Assembly: GCA_963643205.1 (NCBI GenBank)
Contig: CAVIJJ010000004.1
Span: forward strand, 1 to 64,000
Reading direction: 5' to 3'
DNA: 64,000 nucleotides
From: Phil1 sp963643205
Lineage (GTDB): Bacteria; Bacillota; Clostridia; Christensenellales; CAG-138
Part shown: in pieces, positions 8,293-16,299 of the stretch
Layout: every line of letters begins with the position of its first letter
Numbering within the stretch: position 1 is the stretch's first letter
Notes under the pieces: model-generated
Database searches by the model: none
Seen by the model: only the letters and a program-made list of their open reading frames with translations
What the model was told of the DNA's origin: nothing
Made by a program: the position numbers and the translations under genes

Positions 8293-10065
8293 TTATTTAT
8301 GAACTGACGGGTTGGCGTATTTAAGCTCGTATTTCTTGGCGTAGTCGGCAAAGTCGGCCTTGTAGCGCTCGTCGTTGCCGCTTTTTACCGTGTTCAGATA
8401 TTCGTGCGTATCGAATTCGCCTCGGTCAACCTCGGTTACGCAAACGGCAATGTTTGAGCAGTGGTCGCTTATGCGCTCGCAGTTATTAAGAAGGTCGTTC
8501 AATATAAAGCCCAGCTCTATCGTGCAGCGGCCGGCCTGCAGCCTTTCTATGTGCTTGCGCTTTATCTGGGCGATAAGCACGTCTATAACCTGCTCAAGCG
8601 GCTCAACCTTGGCGGCCTTATCAAGATCGTCGTTGGCGAAAGCGTCCATCGCCAGGCCCAGTATTTCGTTAAGGGCGGAGAAAAGAATGTCTATCTCTTC
8701 CCTTGCGTGCTCGGAGAATGTCAGGCTCTTCTCCCGCATTTCCTTCGCGCTTTGGCGTATGTTCAGGGCGTGGTCGCCTATGCGCTCAAAGTCGTTTATG
8801 CAGTGCAGAAGCTTTGATACGGAGGCGCTGTCAGCGTCGCTCAGCGCGGCGGCGGAAAGCTTAACAAGAAAGCTGCCGAGCTTGTCCTCGTATGTATCAA
8901 GCTCACTTTCCTGCGTTTTTACCTTGGCGGATTTTTCGGTATCAAAGTGCAGCATAAGGTCCATCGCGTTAAGCACGCAGGAGCGGGCAACCTCGCTCAT
9001 GCGAACGGCCATGGAGCAGCTTTCGTGCACGGCGGGGCCGGGCGTAAGCAAAAGCCTTTCATCAAGGAATACGTCCGCATTGCTTTCGTCATCGCCGCGA
9101 ACCACAAAATGCGATATTTTGATAAGCACGGGCCTTATGGGCAGAAGAACCATTGTTGTAATAACATTGAATATCGTGTGGCAAAGGGCAACCTCGCCAG
9201 CCGAAAGGGGATTGTTTATAAAGTCAAAGCCTATTATGGCGTTAAGCCCATAGAATACAATCATGCAGAATATGGTGCCTATTGTTTTGCCGGTAATATG
9301 GACAATGGCAACCCTGCGGGCGTTTTTGGTTGTGCCTATGCTTGAAAGAAGGGCCGTGGCACAGGTGCCTATATTAAGGCCCATTACAAGCGGAATTGCC
9401 ATGCCGTAAGTTATGCAGCCCGTAAGGGAGAGCGCCTGCAGAATGCCGACGCTTGCGGCGCTGCTTTGAATTATGCCCGTAAACACAAGGCCCACAAGCA
9501 CGCCTAAGAAGGGATTGTTAAACGCGGTAAGTATGCCCGTAAATTCCGGCATATCCGCAAGCGGAGCCACGGAACTTGACATAAGCGTCATGCCATACAT
9601 AAGAATAGCAAAGCCCACAAACACGCCGCCTATATCCTTTTTCTTTTGCGTGCTGCAGGCCATCATCATTATAACGCCGATAAGGGCTACTATGGGCGAA
9701 AAATTCTCCGGCTTTAAAAGCTGAATGAATATGCTTTCCCCGCTTAAGCCCGAAAGGGAGAGTATCCATGCGGTGAGGGTTGTGCCTATGTTGCCGCCGA
9801 GGATTACGCTTACGGTCTGCTCAAGCTGCATTATGCCGCTGTTCACAAGGCCTACAAGCATAACCGTAAGTGCGGAGGAGGACTGAATGGCTATTGTTAT
9901 GGCCGCGCCGAAAATAAGGCTTGTGGATATGTGCGCGGTCATCTTCTGCAACGTGGACTGCAGCTTGCTGCCGGACAGCTTTTCAAGCCCCGCGCTCATC
10001 GCGTTCATGCCGTATAAAAAAAGGGCTAACCCACCAAATAACGAAATTACGGAAAATACATCCAT
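8293..10065 (-). CDS. Na/Pi cotransporter with C-terminal PhoU domain
   Basis: The 590-aa protein has eight to ten membrane segments in residues 1-310. It contains two inverted QSSSA-type repeats typical of the Na+/phosphate symporter family (IAIQSSSALTVMLVGLVNSG and GIIQSSAASVGILQALS). A cytoplasmic PhoU-like helical domain (about 345-560) carries the acidic metal-binding pattern FERIGDHALNIRQ and NCERISDHCSNI. It is expected to import phosphate using sodium. It is monocistronic, with its own promoter and a shared terminator. Confidence 0.93.
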   Translation of the reverse strand: MDVFSVISLFGGLALFLYGMNAMSAGLEKLSGSKLQSTLQKMTAHISTSLIFGAAITIAIQSSSALTVMLVGLVNSGIMQLEQTVSVILGGNIGTTLTAWILSLSGLSGESIFIQLLKPENFSPIVALIGVIMMMACSTQKKKDIGGVFVGFAILMYGMTLMSSSVAPLADMPEFTGILTAFNNPFLGVLVGLVFTGIIQSSAASVGILQALSLTGCITYGMAIPLVMGLNIGTCATALLSSIGTTKNARRVAIVHITGKTIGTIFCMIVFYGLNAIIGFDFINNPLSAGEVALCHTIFNVITTMVLLPIRPVLIKISHFVVRGDDESNADVFLDERLLLTPGPAVHESCSMAVRMSEVARSCVLNAMDLMLHFDTEKSAKVKTQESELDTYEDKLGSFLVKLSAAALSDADSASVSKLLHCINDFERIGDHALNIRQSAKEMREKSLTFSEHAREEIDILFSALNEILGLAMDAFANDDLDKAAKVEPLEQVIDVLIAQIKRKHIERLQAGRCTIELGFILNDLLNNCERISDHCSNIAVCVTEVDRGEFDTHEYLNTVKSGNDERYKADFADYAKKYELKYANPSVHK

Positions 10066-10117
10066 AAAGCTAAAATCTCCCTGCGATTTTTGTAATACCC
10101 CTATAACGTATATTTAT

Positions 10118-10145
10118 ATTATAGCAGAACATTTGTTAAACGCAA
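10118..10145 (-). promoter_or_regulatory. Promoter of the Na/Pi cotransporter gene
   Basis: Read on the minus strand: TTGCGT (10145-10140), 16 nt, TATAAT (10123-10118). It is about 50 nt before the start codon. Confidence 0.6.
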
Positions 10146-10179
10146 TACCGGAGGCGACGAAACATTCACAGTGCGTTCA

Positions 10180-10208
10180 TTGCATAAGCGGCCGCACTAT
10201 GATATATT
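10180..10208 (+). promoter_or_regulatory. Promoter of the unknown gene-dus operon
   Basis: TTGCAT (10180-10185), 17 nt, TATATT (10203-10208), about 33 nt before the ATG at 10242. The -35 TTGCAT recurs in other promoters of this window. Confidence 0.6.
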
Positions 10209-10241
10209 TATTATGTATTTGATCAAAAAGGAGGGCGTTTT

Positions 10242-10820
10242 ATGGCAAGGAACAGCTACGGCATAGCCAAACGCTCGATATGGTACGTGTTAAGAACGCT
10301 GATAATCACGGCGGCCATAGTGGCGCTGTGCCTTGGCGTATTCATAGAGGGGCTGCACGTGAGCAACCTGTACATACTGGCTACGGAAGGGCTTGAAAAG
10401 CGCGCGGAGGCCATAATAACATACGGCCAGGCGGGAACAAGCGTTGACCTTACGCCGTATTTCAGCGAAGAATACCTGAATAACGACAGCGAGATTGAAA
10501 GCGGCAAATACGCGGACTTTACCGTTGCAAGTTACGACTACCGCGTGGACGTTAAGGGCATATCCGTATTCCCCTGGAGCAAGCGCGCCAGCATGACGGT
10601 GGACGCGCGCCTTGCCGCCATAAATGCCGCAAGCAACAGCGCGGAGGACAGCACCGAGACTGCCGAGCTGCCCGAATGGGAAGCGGGAAGATACCAGATA
10701 GTATTCAAGCGCGAAGGCTCACGCTGGTACATAAACAGCATAACTCTTCTTCAGCGCAATCCGGAAACAGAGGTTAAGCCCACGCCGGATATGAGCCTGA
10801 TGCAGGACGATTCCGAATAA
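10242..10820 (+). CDS. Membrane-anchored protein of unknown function
   Basis: I do not recognise this 192-aa protein. A single transmembrane helix (about residues 17-38) is followed by an extracytoplasmic domain of about 140 residues that ends in a beta-rich section (YQIVFKREGSRWYINSITLL) and an acidic tail. The last part is reminiscent of NTF2-like folds, but no signature is clear. A strong AAGGAGGG ribosome site precedes the ATG. It is 2 nt upstream of dus and so probably cotranscribed, but nothing in the protein suggests tRNA work. Confidence 0.8.
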   Translation: MARNSYGIAKRSIWYVLRTLIITAAIVALCLGVFIEGLHVSNLYILATEGLEKRAEAIITYGQAGTSVDLTPYFSEEYLNNDSEIESGKYADFTVASYDYRVDVKGISVFPWSKRASMTVDARLAAINAASNSAEDSTETAELPEWEAGRYQIVFKREGSRWYINSITLLQRNPETEVKPTPDMSLMQDDSE

Positions 10821-10822
10821 GC

Positions 10823-11815
10823 ATGAGTGAAATATTAAAAAACCTGTTCGGCACGGATACGCCCGTGCTGCTCGCTCCCATGGCCGGCGTTACGGACGCG
10901 GCCTTTCGCGGTATATGCCGCGAGATGGGGGCGGATTTTTCGTATACCGAAATGGTAAGCGCGAAGGGACTGCATTATAACAACAAGAATACGGCCAATC
11001 TGCTTGACGCGTCGGACGCGGAGCTTGAGCGGGGCTACGGAGTGCAGCTTTTCGGGGCGGAGCCGGATATGATGGCGAGCGCGGCGGAGAGCCTGAGCCG
11101 GGAGGAAAGCGCGCTTAGGCTTATAGACATAAACATGGGATGCCCGGCGCACAAGATTGTTTCAAACGGAGAGGGCAGCGCCCTTATGAAAAACGAGGCG
11201 CTTGCCGGAAAAATAATTGAGGCCGCTGTTAAAAAGAGCAAATTGCCCGTTACGGTAAAGTTTCGCAAGGGCTGGGACGATGAGCACATAAACGCCGTAA
11301 GCTTTGCCAAAATGGCGGAGCAAAGCGGAGCCGCGCTTATAACGGTGCACGGCAGAACAAAGGCGCAGATGTACAGCGGCACGGCCGATTGGGACATAAT
11401 AGCTAAAATAAAGGCAAGCGTAAAAATACCCGTAATAGGCAACGGGGATATATTCTCGGGCCAAAACGCCGTGGATATGCTTAAATACACCGGCTGTGAC
11501 GGGGTTATGGTAGCGCGCGGAGCGGAGGGCAATCCGTTTATTTTCCGGGAAATACGCTCTGCACTTCGCGGGGAAGAATATTCCGCACCAACTCGGGAAA
11601 TGCGCATAACCGCCGCCATAGAGCACGCGGAACGCCTTACGAAAACGCGGGGCGATCGCGCCATAATAGAAATGCGAAAGCACGTATCGTGGTACCTTTC
11701 GGGCATGCGCTCAAGCGCCGCCTTAAGGGGACGGGTGAACGGCATATCAAGCCTTGATGAGCTGAAAAAACTGCTTAACGAATACCTTGAAGCCATCCGG
11801 GACGGGGAGAACTGA
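10823..11815 (+). CDS. dus: tRNA-dihydrouridine synthase (DusB-like)
   Basis: The 330-aa flavoenzyme reduces uridines in the tRNA D-loop. FMN-barrel motifs are present in order: LLAPMAGVTDAAFR (16-29), the catalytic Cys107 in NMGCPAHKI, VTVKFRKGWD, ITVHGRTKAQMY and IPVIGNGDIFS, plus a C-terminal helical tRNA-binding domain (RKHVSWYLSGMRSS). Length is normal. Its ATG is 2 nt after the preceding stop and lacks a strong ribosome site of its own, which points to translational coupling. Confidence 0.95.
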   Translation: MSEILKNLFGTDTPVLLAPMAGVTDAAFRGICREMGADFSYTEMVSAKGLHYNNKNTANLLDASDAELERGYGVQLFGAEPDMMASAAESLSREESALRLIDINMGCPAHKIVSNGEGSALMKNEALAGKIIEAAVKKSKLPVTVKFRKGWDDEHINAVSFAKMAEQSGAALITVHGRTKAQMYSGTADWDIIAKIKASVKIPVIGNGDIFSGQNAVDMLKYTGCDGVMVARGAEGNPFIFREIRSALRGEEYSAPTREMRITAAIEHAERLTKTRGDRAIIEMRKHVSWYLSGMRSSAALRGRVNGISSLDELKKLLNEYLEAIRDGEN

Positions 11816-11850
11816 AAAGGACATCAGTTCGCCAATCCGAAATAACGGCA

Positions 11851-13278
11851 TTATGGAATGACAGTATCTGCCAATTCCTCATAAGCTTTTTTGTTGGCTT
11901 CCGCCCAGGACAAGCCCTGCTTTTTATATTGCTCTGCCAATGGCTTAAGGCGGGTTATGTAGATTCCATCGCCGACAGTGCGGTTGTAGCCTACAACTAT
12001 CCAGTTGTTATTTTGCTTTTCAAAGGAAAGGATAATTTCCTCGCCAACACCGCGGGAGCTTCCTGAGGTAATTTCTGTTTTTACATAAAACCGCCCTATA
12101 AAGTGATTATCTTCATCTAGTATTATTTTAAGTATTTCTGAGGACCCCTTTTTTACCGTATCGATTGCGGATAAAGAGCCGGAAAGAGTTTTGTCCACGG
12201 AAAGCTGAATGTCATAGAAGAAAAGATCCGTTGCTTCATTTCGCTCCATAATATTCGAAAAATCCTGCATTTCGCAAAGCTTTCTGCTAAGATAGTAGCG
12301 GTACATAACTTCAGCCGCCAGTTCTTTAACAGCTGATATGACTGGGGTGGATTGCTCCTGCAAGCATGCCTTTTCATTTTCCAGCGATTGCATAAGGACA
12401 TGCAGAGACTGTTCATCAGCCTTTGTAGTGATTAATTCCATCTGTAAATTTTCCAGCAGGTGGAGCTTTTCCTCCGCGCTGACGGCAGTGTTCTTATGCA
12501 ATGTCATGTAGATTATATAGTCTGTTTCGAACATTATACTATCGTAAATGTTCTCGTAATGCAAATCGTTTAAGCCTAAAGAATTACGTTCTGCAATATA
12601 TTTTGCATAATTGTCAGACTCCACTTGAACTGATGCTATATAAAGTCCGTGAGTGGTTTCAACCAGTTTGGCATATATCTGTTCATTGTGAGTATTGCCG
12701 TCCTTTCCCATTAACTCAAGAGAAATTGACAGCTCATAGAAAAATGCCTTTTGCTGGCCGCTTTCATTGGTTACGGAAATAAGAGCGATCTTAGAGGATG
12801 AATCATTATTGGCAATGGATTCTGAACTGTATAAAACATAGCGGAGATACTTAGCTGCAAGTAATGTGTTTTCGTCCTCGTACCAACCATCACCCTGATA
12901 AAACACGGCGGAAACCGCAGCATGGTCTCCTGTCGCAAACGCCGTTGCGGCTGTTTTGATTAGCTCGGATAAAGCGCTTAATTTATCACCATCAATCGAT
13001 ATGGTAGGAGACAAAGTGTATACCGCACTGCTGAGAAAGGGCAATTCGGCGGCAAGTGCCGGTTTAATGGCGAAAGTACAAACAGACAACAATAATATGG
13101 CCGCACAAGCGGTCAATGCGATACGAGCAAAAGGCAGAGATGTTTGGACGTATTTTGTGCGTTTTCCGTCTGATTCCCGAAGGCAAACAACAACTTCATC
13201 TATTCTGTGGCCATACTCACGGGAAGGTGAGGGAAAAGCTGATTTTAGCAACTGTTGAAACGGGAAATTATGCTCCAT
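11851..13278 (-). CDS. Probable membrane anti-sigma factor with large extracytoplasmic domain
   Basis: The product is 475 aa from the ATG at 13278, chosen because AGGTG lies 9 nt upstream; GTG/ATG starts at 13290 and 13287 are also in frame. The first about 50 residues are cytoplasmic, one transmembrane helix follows (FARIALTACAAILLLSVCTF), and about 400 residues are predicted outside. These end in beta strands (ILSFEKQNNNWIVVGYNR). No zinc-binding anti-sigma motif is seen, so the role rests on context: it overlaps the 3' end of an ECF sigma gene by 11 nt and has sensor-like topology. Moderately AT-rich compared with flanking genes. Confidence 0.75.
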   Translation of the reverse strand: MEHNFPFQQLLKSAFPSPSREYGHRIDEVVVCLRESDGKRTKYVQTSLPFARIALTACAAILLLSVCTFAIKPALAAELPFLSSAVYTLSPTISIDGDKLSALSELIKTAATAFATGDHAAVSAVFYQGDGWYEDENTLLAAKYLRYVLYSSESIANNDSSSKIALISVTNESGQQKAFFYELSISLELMGKDGNTHNEQIYAKLVETTHGLYIASVQVESDNYAKYIAERNSLGLNDLHYENIYDSIMFETDYIIYMTLHKNTAVSAEEKLHLLENLQMELITTKADEQSLHVLMQSLENEKACLQEQSTPVISAVKELAAEVMYRYYLSRKLCEMQDFSNIMERNEATDLFFYDIQLSVDKTLSGSLSAIDTVKKGSSEILKIILDEDNHFIGRFYVKTEITSGSSRGVGEEIILSFEKQNNNWIVVGYNRTVGDGIYITRLKPLAEQYKKQGLSWAEANKKAYEELADTVIP

Positions 13279-13759
13279 AATAATCATCACCTAAAAACTT
13301 TTTTAATGCTGTCCGGGCTCTTGAAAGTCTGCTTTTTATGGTTCCCGAGGGGACATGGGATATTTTTGCAATTTCGTTTATTGAGTGCCCGCAGACATAG
13401 TAAAGCGTAATAGCTTCGCGCTGTTCAATCGGCAGTTGGTTAAGCGCTTTTTCAACATCGATTTTAAGCTCACTTCCGGGTTCGAGATGCAGTGCAATAT
13501 CTTCATCAATAGGAACTGTGCGCCGAAGAGAATTAGCTATGCTGTAGCATTCATTTCTTACTATGCGGAAAAGCCATGGCTTCAATGACTGTATGTTCCG
13601 CAAGTGATTTATGTTAGTATGTGCCTTAATAATGGCATTACTCACGGCGTCCTCACTTTCGGGAATTGAGCGCAGTATGCTGTATGCAAAGTAAAAAAGA
13701 TCGTTTTTCATGCTCAATGTCTGATCATAAAACCATTGAAGTTTCTCTTCATTACTCAT
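13268..13759 (-). CDS. ECF-type RNA polymerase sigma factor
   Basis: The 163-aa protein carries region 2 (about 10-75, with FAYSILRSIPESEDAVSNAI and the WLFRIVRNECYS promoter-melting helix) and region 4 (about 105-155, ALNQLPIEQREAITLYYVCG followed by the helix-turn-helix IAKISHVPSGTIKSRLSRAR). No region 1.1 or 3 is present, as expected of the extracytoplasmic-function group. It is first in a two-gene operon with the anti-sigma gene. GGAGGTGAG lies upstream of the ATG. A promoter copy shared with the divergent amidase-like gene suggests autoregulation. Confidence 0.93.
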   Translation of the reverse strand: MSNEEKLQWFYDQTLSMKNDLFYFAYSILRSIPESEDAVSNAIIKAHTNINHLRNIQSLKPWLFRIVRNECYSIANSLRRTVPIDEDIALHLEPGSELKIDVEKALNQLPIEQREAITLYYVCGHSINEIAKISHVPSGTIKSRLSRARTALKKFLGDDYYGA

Positions 13760-13797
13760 TTACTGCCTCACCTCCAATACTTGCAGGGTAACTGTAC

Positions 13798-13827
13798 AAT
13801 AGATAGATTTTATGAATAAAAGGTTCA
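13798..13827 (-). promoter_or_regulatory. Candidate ECF-dependent promoter of the sigma operon
   Basis: Read on the minus strand: TGAACC (13827-13822), 16 nt, TATCTATT (13805-13798). It leaves a leader of about 30 nt. The same two boxes at the same spacing occur upstream of the divergent gene at 14035. The GAAC core is typical of ECF -35 elements. Autoregulation is inferred. Confidence 0.6.
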
Positions 13828-13934
13828 AATAATTTGCATATAATTTTTATAATGAGTAATTTATTATATCATAAACCCAATGAACTGGCTAAGTAGCAAA
13901 GAAAGAAAAATTAGAAAGAAAAATAGCTATCTAT

Positions 13935-13964
13935 GGAACTTAATGCAAAGTTGAACTATCTATT
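13935..13964 (+). promoter_or_regulatory. Candidate ECF-dependent promoter of the amidase-like gene
   Basis: GGAACT (13935-13940), 16 nt, TATCTATT (13957-13964). It matches the sigma operon promoter in both boxes and spacing. GGAAC is the classic ECF -35 core. A leader of about 65 nt follows. Confidence 0.6.
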
Positions 13965-13983
13965 TATAAAGTGATGTAATCGC

Positions 13984-14019
13984 AAATTTAAAGAAAAATT
14001 TAAAGAAAAATTTAAAGAA
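13984..14019 (+). repeat. Three perfect 12-nt direct repeats in the leader
   Basis: The unit AAATTTAAAGAA is repeated three times without a gap, ending directly before the AGGAG ribosome site of the gene at 14035. It may influence mRNA accessibility or simply be slippage-prone AT-rich DNA. Confidence 0.85.
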
Positions 14020-14034
14020 TAGGAGAAATGACGC

Positions 14035-14847
14035 ATGAAAAGCAGAAAAATCCTAATAGTTGCAATTCTAATGCTATCTTTTTGCTTGTCAGGTTACGCA
14101 AATGCTATGACAAACAATAGTGAAGCATTGACGTATGACGAAAAGAATGAAGCAATAGAACTTGCTAAAAAATTTGCTTTCGAATATGAAGAAGCATTGG
14201 CGTTATTAGAAATGCCGAAATTTGGTTATGTGTTATTGTCAGATGATACAGCATTGTTTATAGAAAAATTAAGATATAGCATTGAATTTGCCAAGATATT
14301 TAATACTGGCATTGAAAAATTGAAGCTAAATTCATTTGATGTTCTGATGGAAGAGAAGCGGGATGATAAAATAGTTATTGAAGTTTATTCATTATCAAAC
14401 ACATCAGCTTTGAAAGCTCGTGTGGCTGCAAACTATAGACAAACAAGTGAATGGTATGGAAGAAATTATGACTCATCGAGTCAGTATGCAGCTGGTCCAT
14501 TTATGCGTGTTGTGGAACTATGGAATTATATGACGGGGAATACGGGAAATGGACCGCGTGCTACAGGATATAATAACAATAATGTATGGACATCATTAAG
14601 CGTTGTTCCTCGAACGGGAGATGTTTTACAATTTTATAGTTCATCTGCTGGTAGATACTATCATTCGGTTATTGTTTCATCAGCAAGCAATGCTACACTA
14701 TCGAATATGCTGAATAAAATTTGGATTTGTCAGCACTCAGGTGACTATGTGAACCGACCTTTAAGTGAGACTCTTGAAAACAACGGTGGAATAAGCAGTG
14801 GTAAAATGCGTCTTTTACGTCCGTTATCAACCGCATTTTCGTCTTAA
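14035..14847 (+). CDS. Secreted amidase-like protein lacking the usual catalytic cysteine
   Basis: The 270-aa protein has a Sec signal peptide (about 1-24, ending SGYANA). The C-terminal half resembles the end of the putative amidase domain (Amidase_6): TGDVLQFYSSSAGRYYHSVIV, then ICQHSGDYVNRPLSETL, then KMRLLRPL. The segment that should carry the DCTNFVSQ-type catalytic cysteine is not seen; the region before it reads YRQTSEWYGRNYDSS. The only cysteine in the mature part is in WICQHS. The gene is strongly AT-rich (about one third GC by eye), unlike its neighbours. AGGAG ribosome site. A non-catalytic wall-binding or structural role, or a new active site, are both possible. Confidence 0.65.
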   Translation: MKSRKILIVAILMLSFCLSGYANAMTNNSEALTYDEKNEAIELAKKFAFEYEEALALLEMPKFGYVLLSDDTALFIEKLRYSIEFAKIFNTGIEKLKLNSFDVLMEEKRDDKIVIEVYSLSNTSALKARVAANYRQTSEWYGRNYDSSSQYAAGPFMRVVELWNYMTGNTGNGPRATGYNNNNVWTSLSVVPRTGDVLQFYSSSAGRYYHSVIVSSASNATLSNMLNKIWICQHSGDYVNRPLSETLENNGGISSGKMRLLRPLSTAFSS

Positions 14848-14877
14848 TCTACGGCAGTAAGTTAGTTTGGATATAAA

Positions 14878-14911
14878 AAACGAACGGAGACTCAATCAGC
14901 TCCGTTCGTTT
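14878..14911. terminator. Bidirectional terminator
   Basis: A 12-bp perfect stem, AAACGAACGGAG (14878-14889) with CTCCGTTCGTTT (14900-14911), lies between the amidase-like gene and the convergent yajC. Confidence 0.88.
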
Positions 14912-14934
14912 GTTTTCAATATTCGGTGCGCTGC

Positions 14935-15276
14935 TTATTTCTTGCTGTTCGCTTCTTCCATGGTGTTTTCCACGGCAACGTCTTCAACGTTGGCAATGGC
15001 GCCGCGGGCGAATACAAGGCGGGCCTTGTCGGGGCCGACGGAAACGGTGATTATATCGTCCTTAATATTGGTAACGGTGCCGTAAATGCCGCCAATGGTG
15101 CGAACGCGGTCGCCAACCTTGATAGCGGCGAGCATGTCTTTAACCTTTTTGTCACGCTTGCGCTGCGGTATGATCATAACCAACAGCAGCACGATCATCA
15201 TTATTATAATGAAGCCGCTGCCGTTCGTGAAGAAACTGGCGATTGAACTGAGAACTCCGGATGCATCTTGGGACAT
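14935..15276 (-). CDS. yajC: Preprotein translocase accessory subunit YajC
   Basis: The product is 113 aa from the ATG at 15276, chosen for its AAGGAAGG ribosome site over an upstream in-frame ATG at 15312. One transmembrane helix (GFIIIMMIVLLLVMIIPQRKR) is followed by the conserved cytoplasmic domain with VGDRVRTIGGIYGTVTNI. YajC associates with SecDF at the Sec translocon. The gene stands alone here, without secDF or tgt, between two terminators or promoters of its own. Confidence 0.93.
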   Translation of the reverse strand: MSQDASGVLSSIASFFTNGSGFIIIMMIVLLLVMIIPQRKRDKKVKDMLAAIKVGDRVRTIGGIYGTVTNIKDDIITVSVGPDKARLVFARGAIANVEDVAVENTMEEANSKK

Positions 15277-15353
15277 TATTGTAGAACCTTCCTTTTTAAC
15301 GTGTTCAGCCAAAGGCTGCCATAAAATGATTGCGGTTGATATACCGCCCCTTT

Positions 15354-15382
15354 ACTATATAATACAAGTTCGTTTCAGTCAA
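15354..15382 (-). promoter_or_regulatory. Promoter of yajC
   Basis: Read on the minus strand: TTGACT (15382-15377), 17 nt, TATAGT (15359-15354). A near-consensus housekeeping promoter. Confidence 0.7.
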
Positions 15383-15420
15383 GAAAAAGCTTTTCCGTGA
15401 AATGAATTTGTCACAATCGC

Positions 15421-16299
15421 TCAGCAGAACTCAAGCGTGCAAACCGGCGGAAAATCCCCCGAAACAAGCTCTTTTGCGCTTGCGGCGCCGGTTCCTTCAA
15501 GAAGCTTTTCCTCATTCAGCGGGCATATCATGGAAAACATAATGTCGCCCGTGCGCATGGCGGGCAGATTAACGAAAGTGCCTGCGGGCATGCGGAACGT
15601 AAGCGCGCCGAACTCCTCGGCAAGGGAGCTTAAAAGTCCCTCAGGTTCAGCTCCAACAAGCTCGTACACATCCGCGCCGTACTCGGTTTCCGTAAGAAGC
15701 GCGTATGCCTTTCCGCTTGAAAAGGCGTATCCGCCCGAAACCTTGGCCTCCTCAAGGCTTATTTCCATGTATTCCTTTGTGCGGACCATGGTGCCGATGT
15801 AATTGGCGGCAAACTCATTGTATATTTTCAGCATTTCATCGGGCTCAGCCTCGTGTATGGGGGCGGGCATGCCGGCCTCTATCCAGGGCAGGCTGTATTC
15901 ACCGTGCATTGAAAAGGGCATATAGCCAAACTGCTCATAAAAGTTCACGTCCGGCTTAAGTATGGCGGCGGCTGTGCCGAGCGCCCTCTGCTCCTCGTGG
16001 CAGGCCTCTATAAGTCTTGCCGCGGCAAAGTGATGCCTGTATTCCGGCAGCGTCGCAACGCCCGCTATCATTACGCAGTGCTTAATTTCTCCGCCAAGGC
16101 TTATGGGGTATGGAATGGCGTGCAGCGCGGCTATCATGCGGCCTTCATAAAACGCGGCCAGCACATATTCTGGCCTTGTGCGGCGGGTAAAGTAAAAATC
16201 GCTGTAGCCCGAGGCATCCTCGGGGAAGCAAACGTCCCATAACCGCTGAGCCTCTGAATATTCCTCGTTTGTAATATGCCTTATCGTAAGCTCCATCAT
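15421..16299 (-). CDS. GNAT family N-acetyltransferase, Eis-like
   Basis: The 292-aa protein starts with a GNAT fold (TIRHITNEEYSEAQRLWDVCFPED). It has the acetyl-CoA-binding strand-loop MIAGVATLPEYRHHFAAARLI and ends with a second, sterol-carrier-like domain, which is the layout of Eis-type acetyltransferases. The acceptor is unknown. The start overlaps the stop of the upstream DUF2156 gene by 4 nt, so the two are translated together. Confidence 0.85.
   Translation of the reverse strand: MMELTIRHITNEEYSEAQRLWDVCFPEDASGYSDFYFTRRTRPEYVLAAFYEGRMIAALHAIPYPISLGGEIKHCVMIAGVATLPEYRHHFAAARLIEACHEEQRALGTAAAILKPDVNFYEQFGYMPFSMHGEYSLPWIEAGMPAPIHEAEPDEMLKIYNEFAANYIGTMVRTKEYMEISLEEAKVSGGYAFSSGKAYALLTETEYGADVYELVGAEPEGLLSSLAEEFGALTFRMPAGTFVNLPAMRTGDIMFSMICPLNEEKLLEGTGAASAKELVSGDFPPVCTLEFC

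Noticed and set aside
13984..14019. Iterons of a replication origin
   Set aside because: Units are too short and lie in a leader; no replication gene or DnaA boxes nearby.
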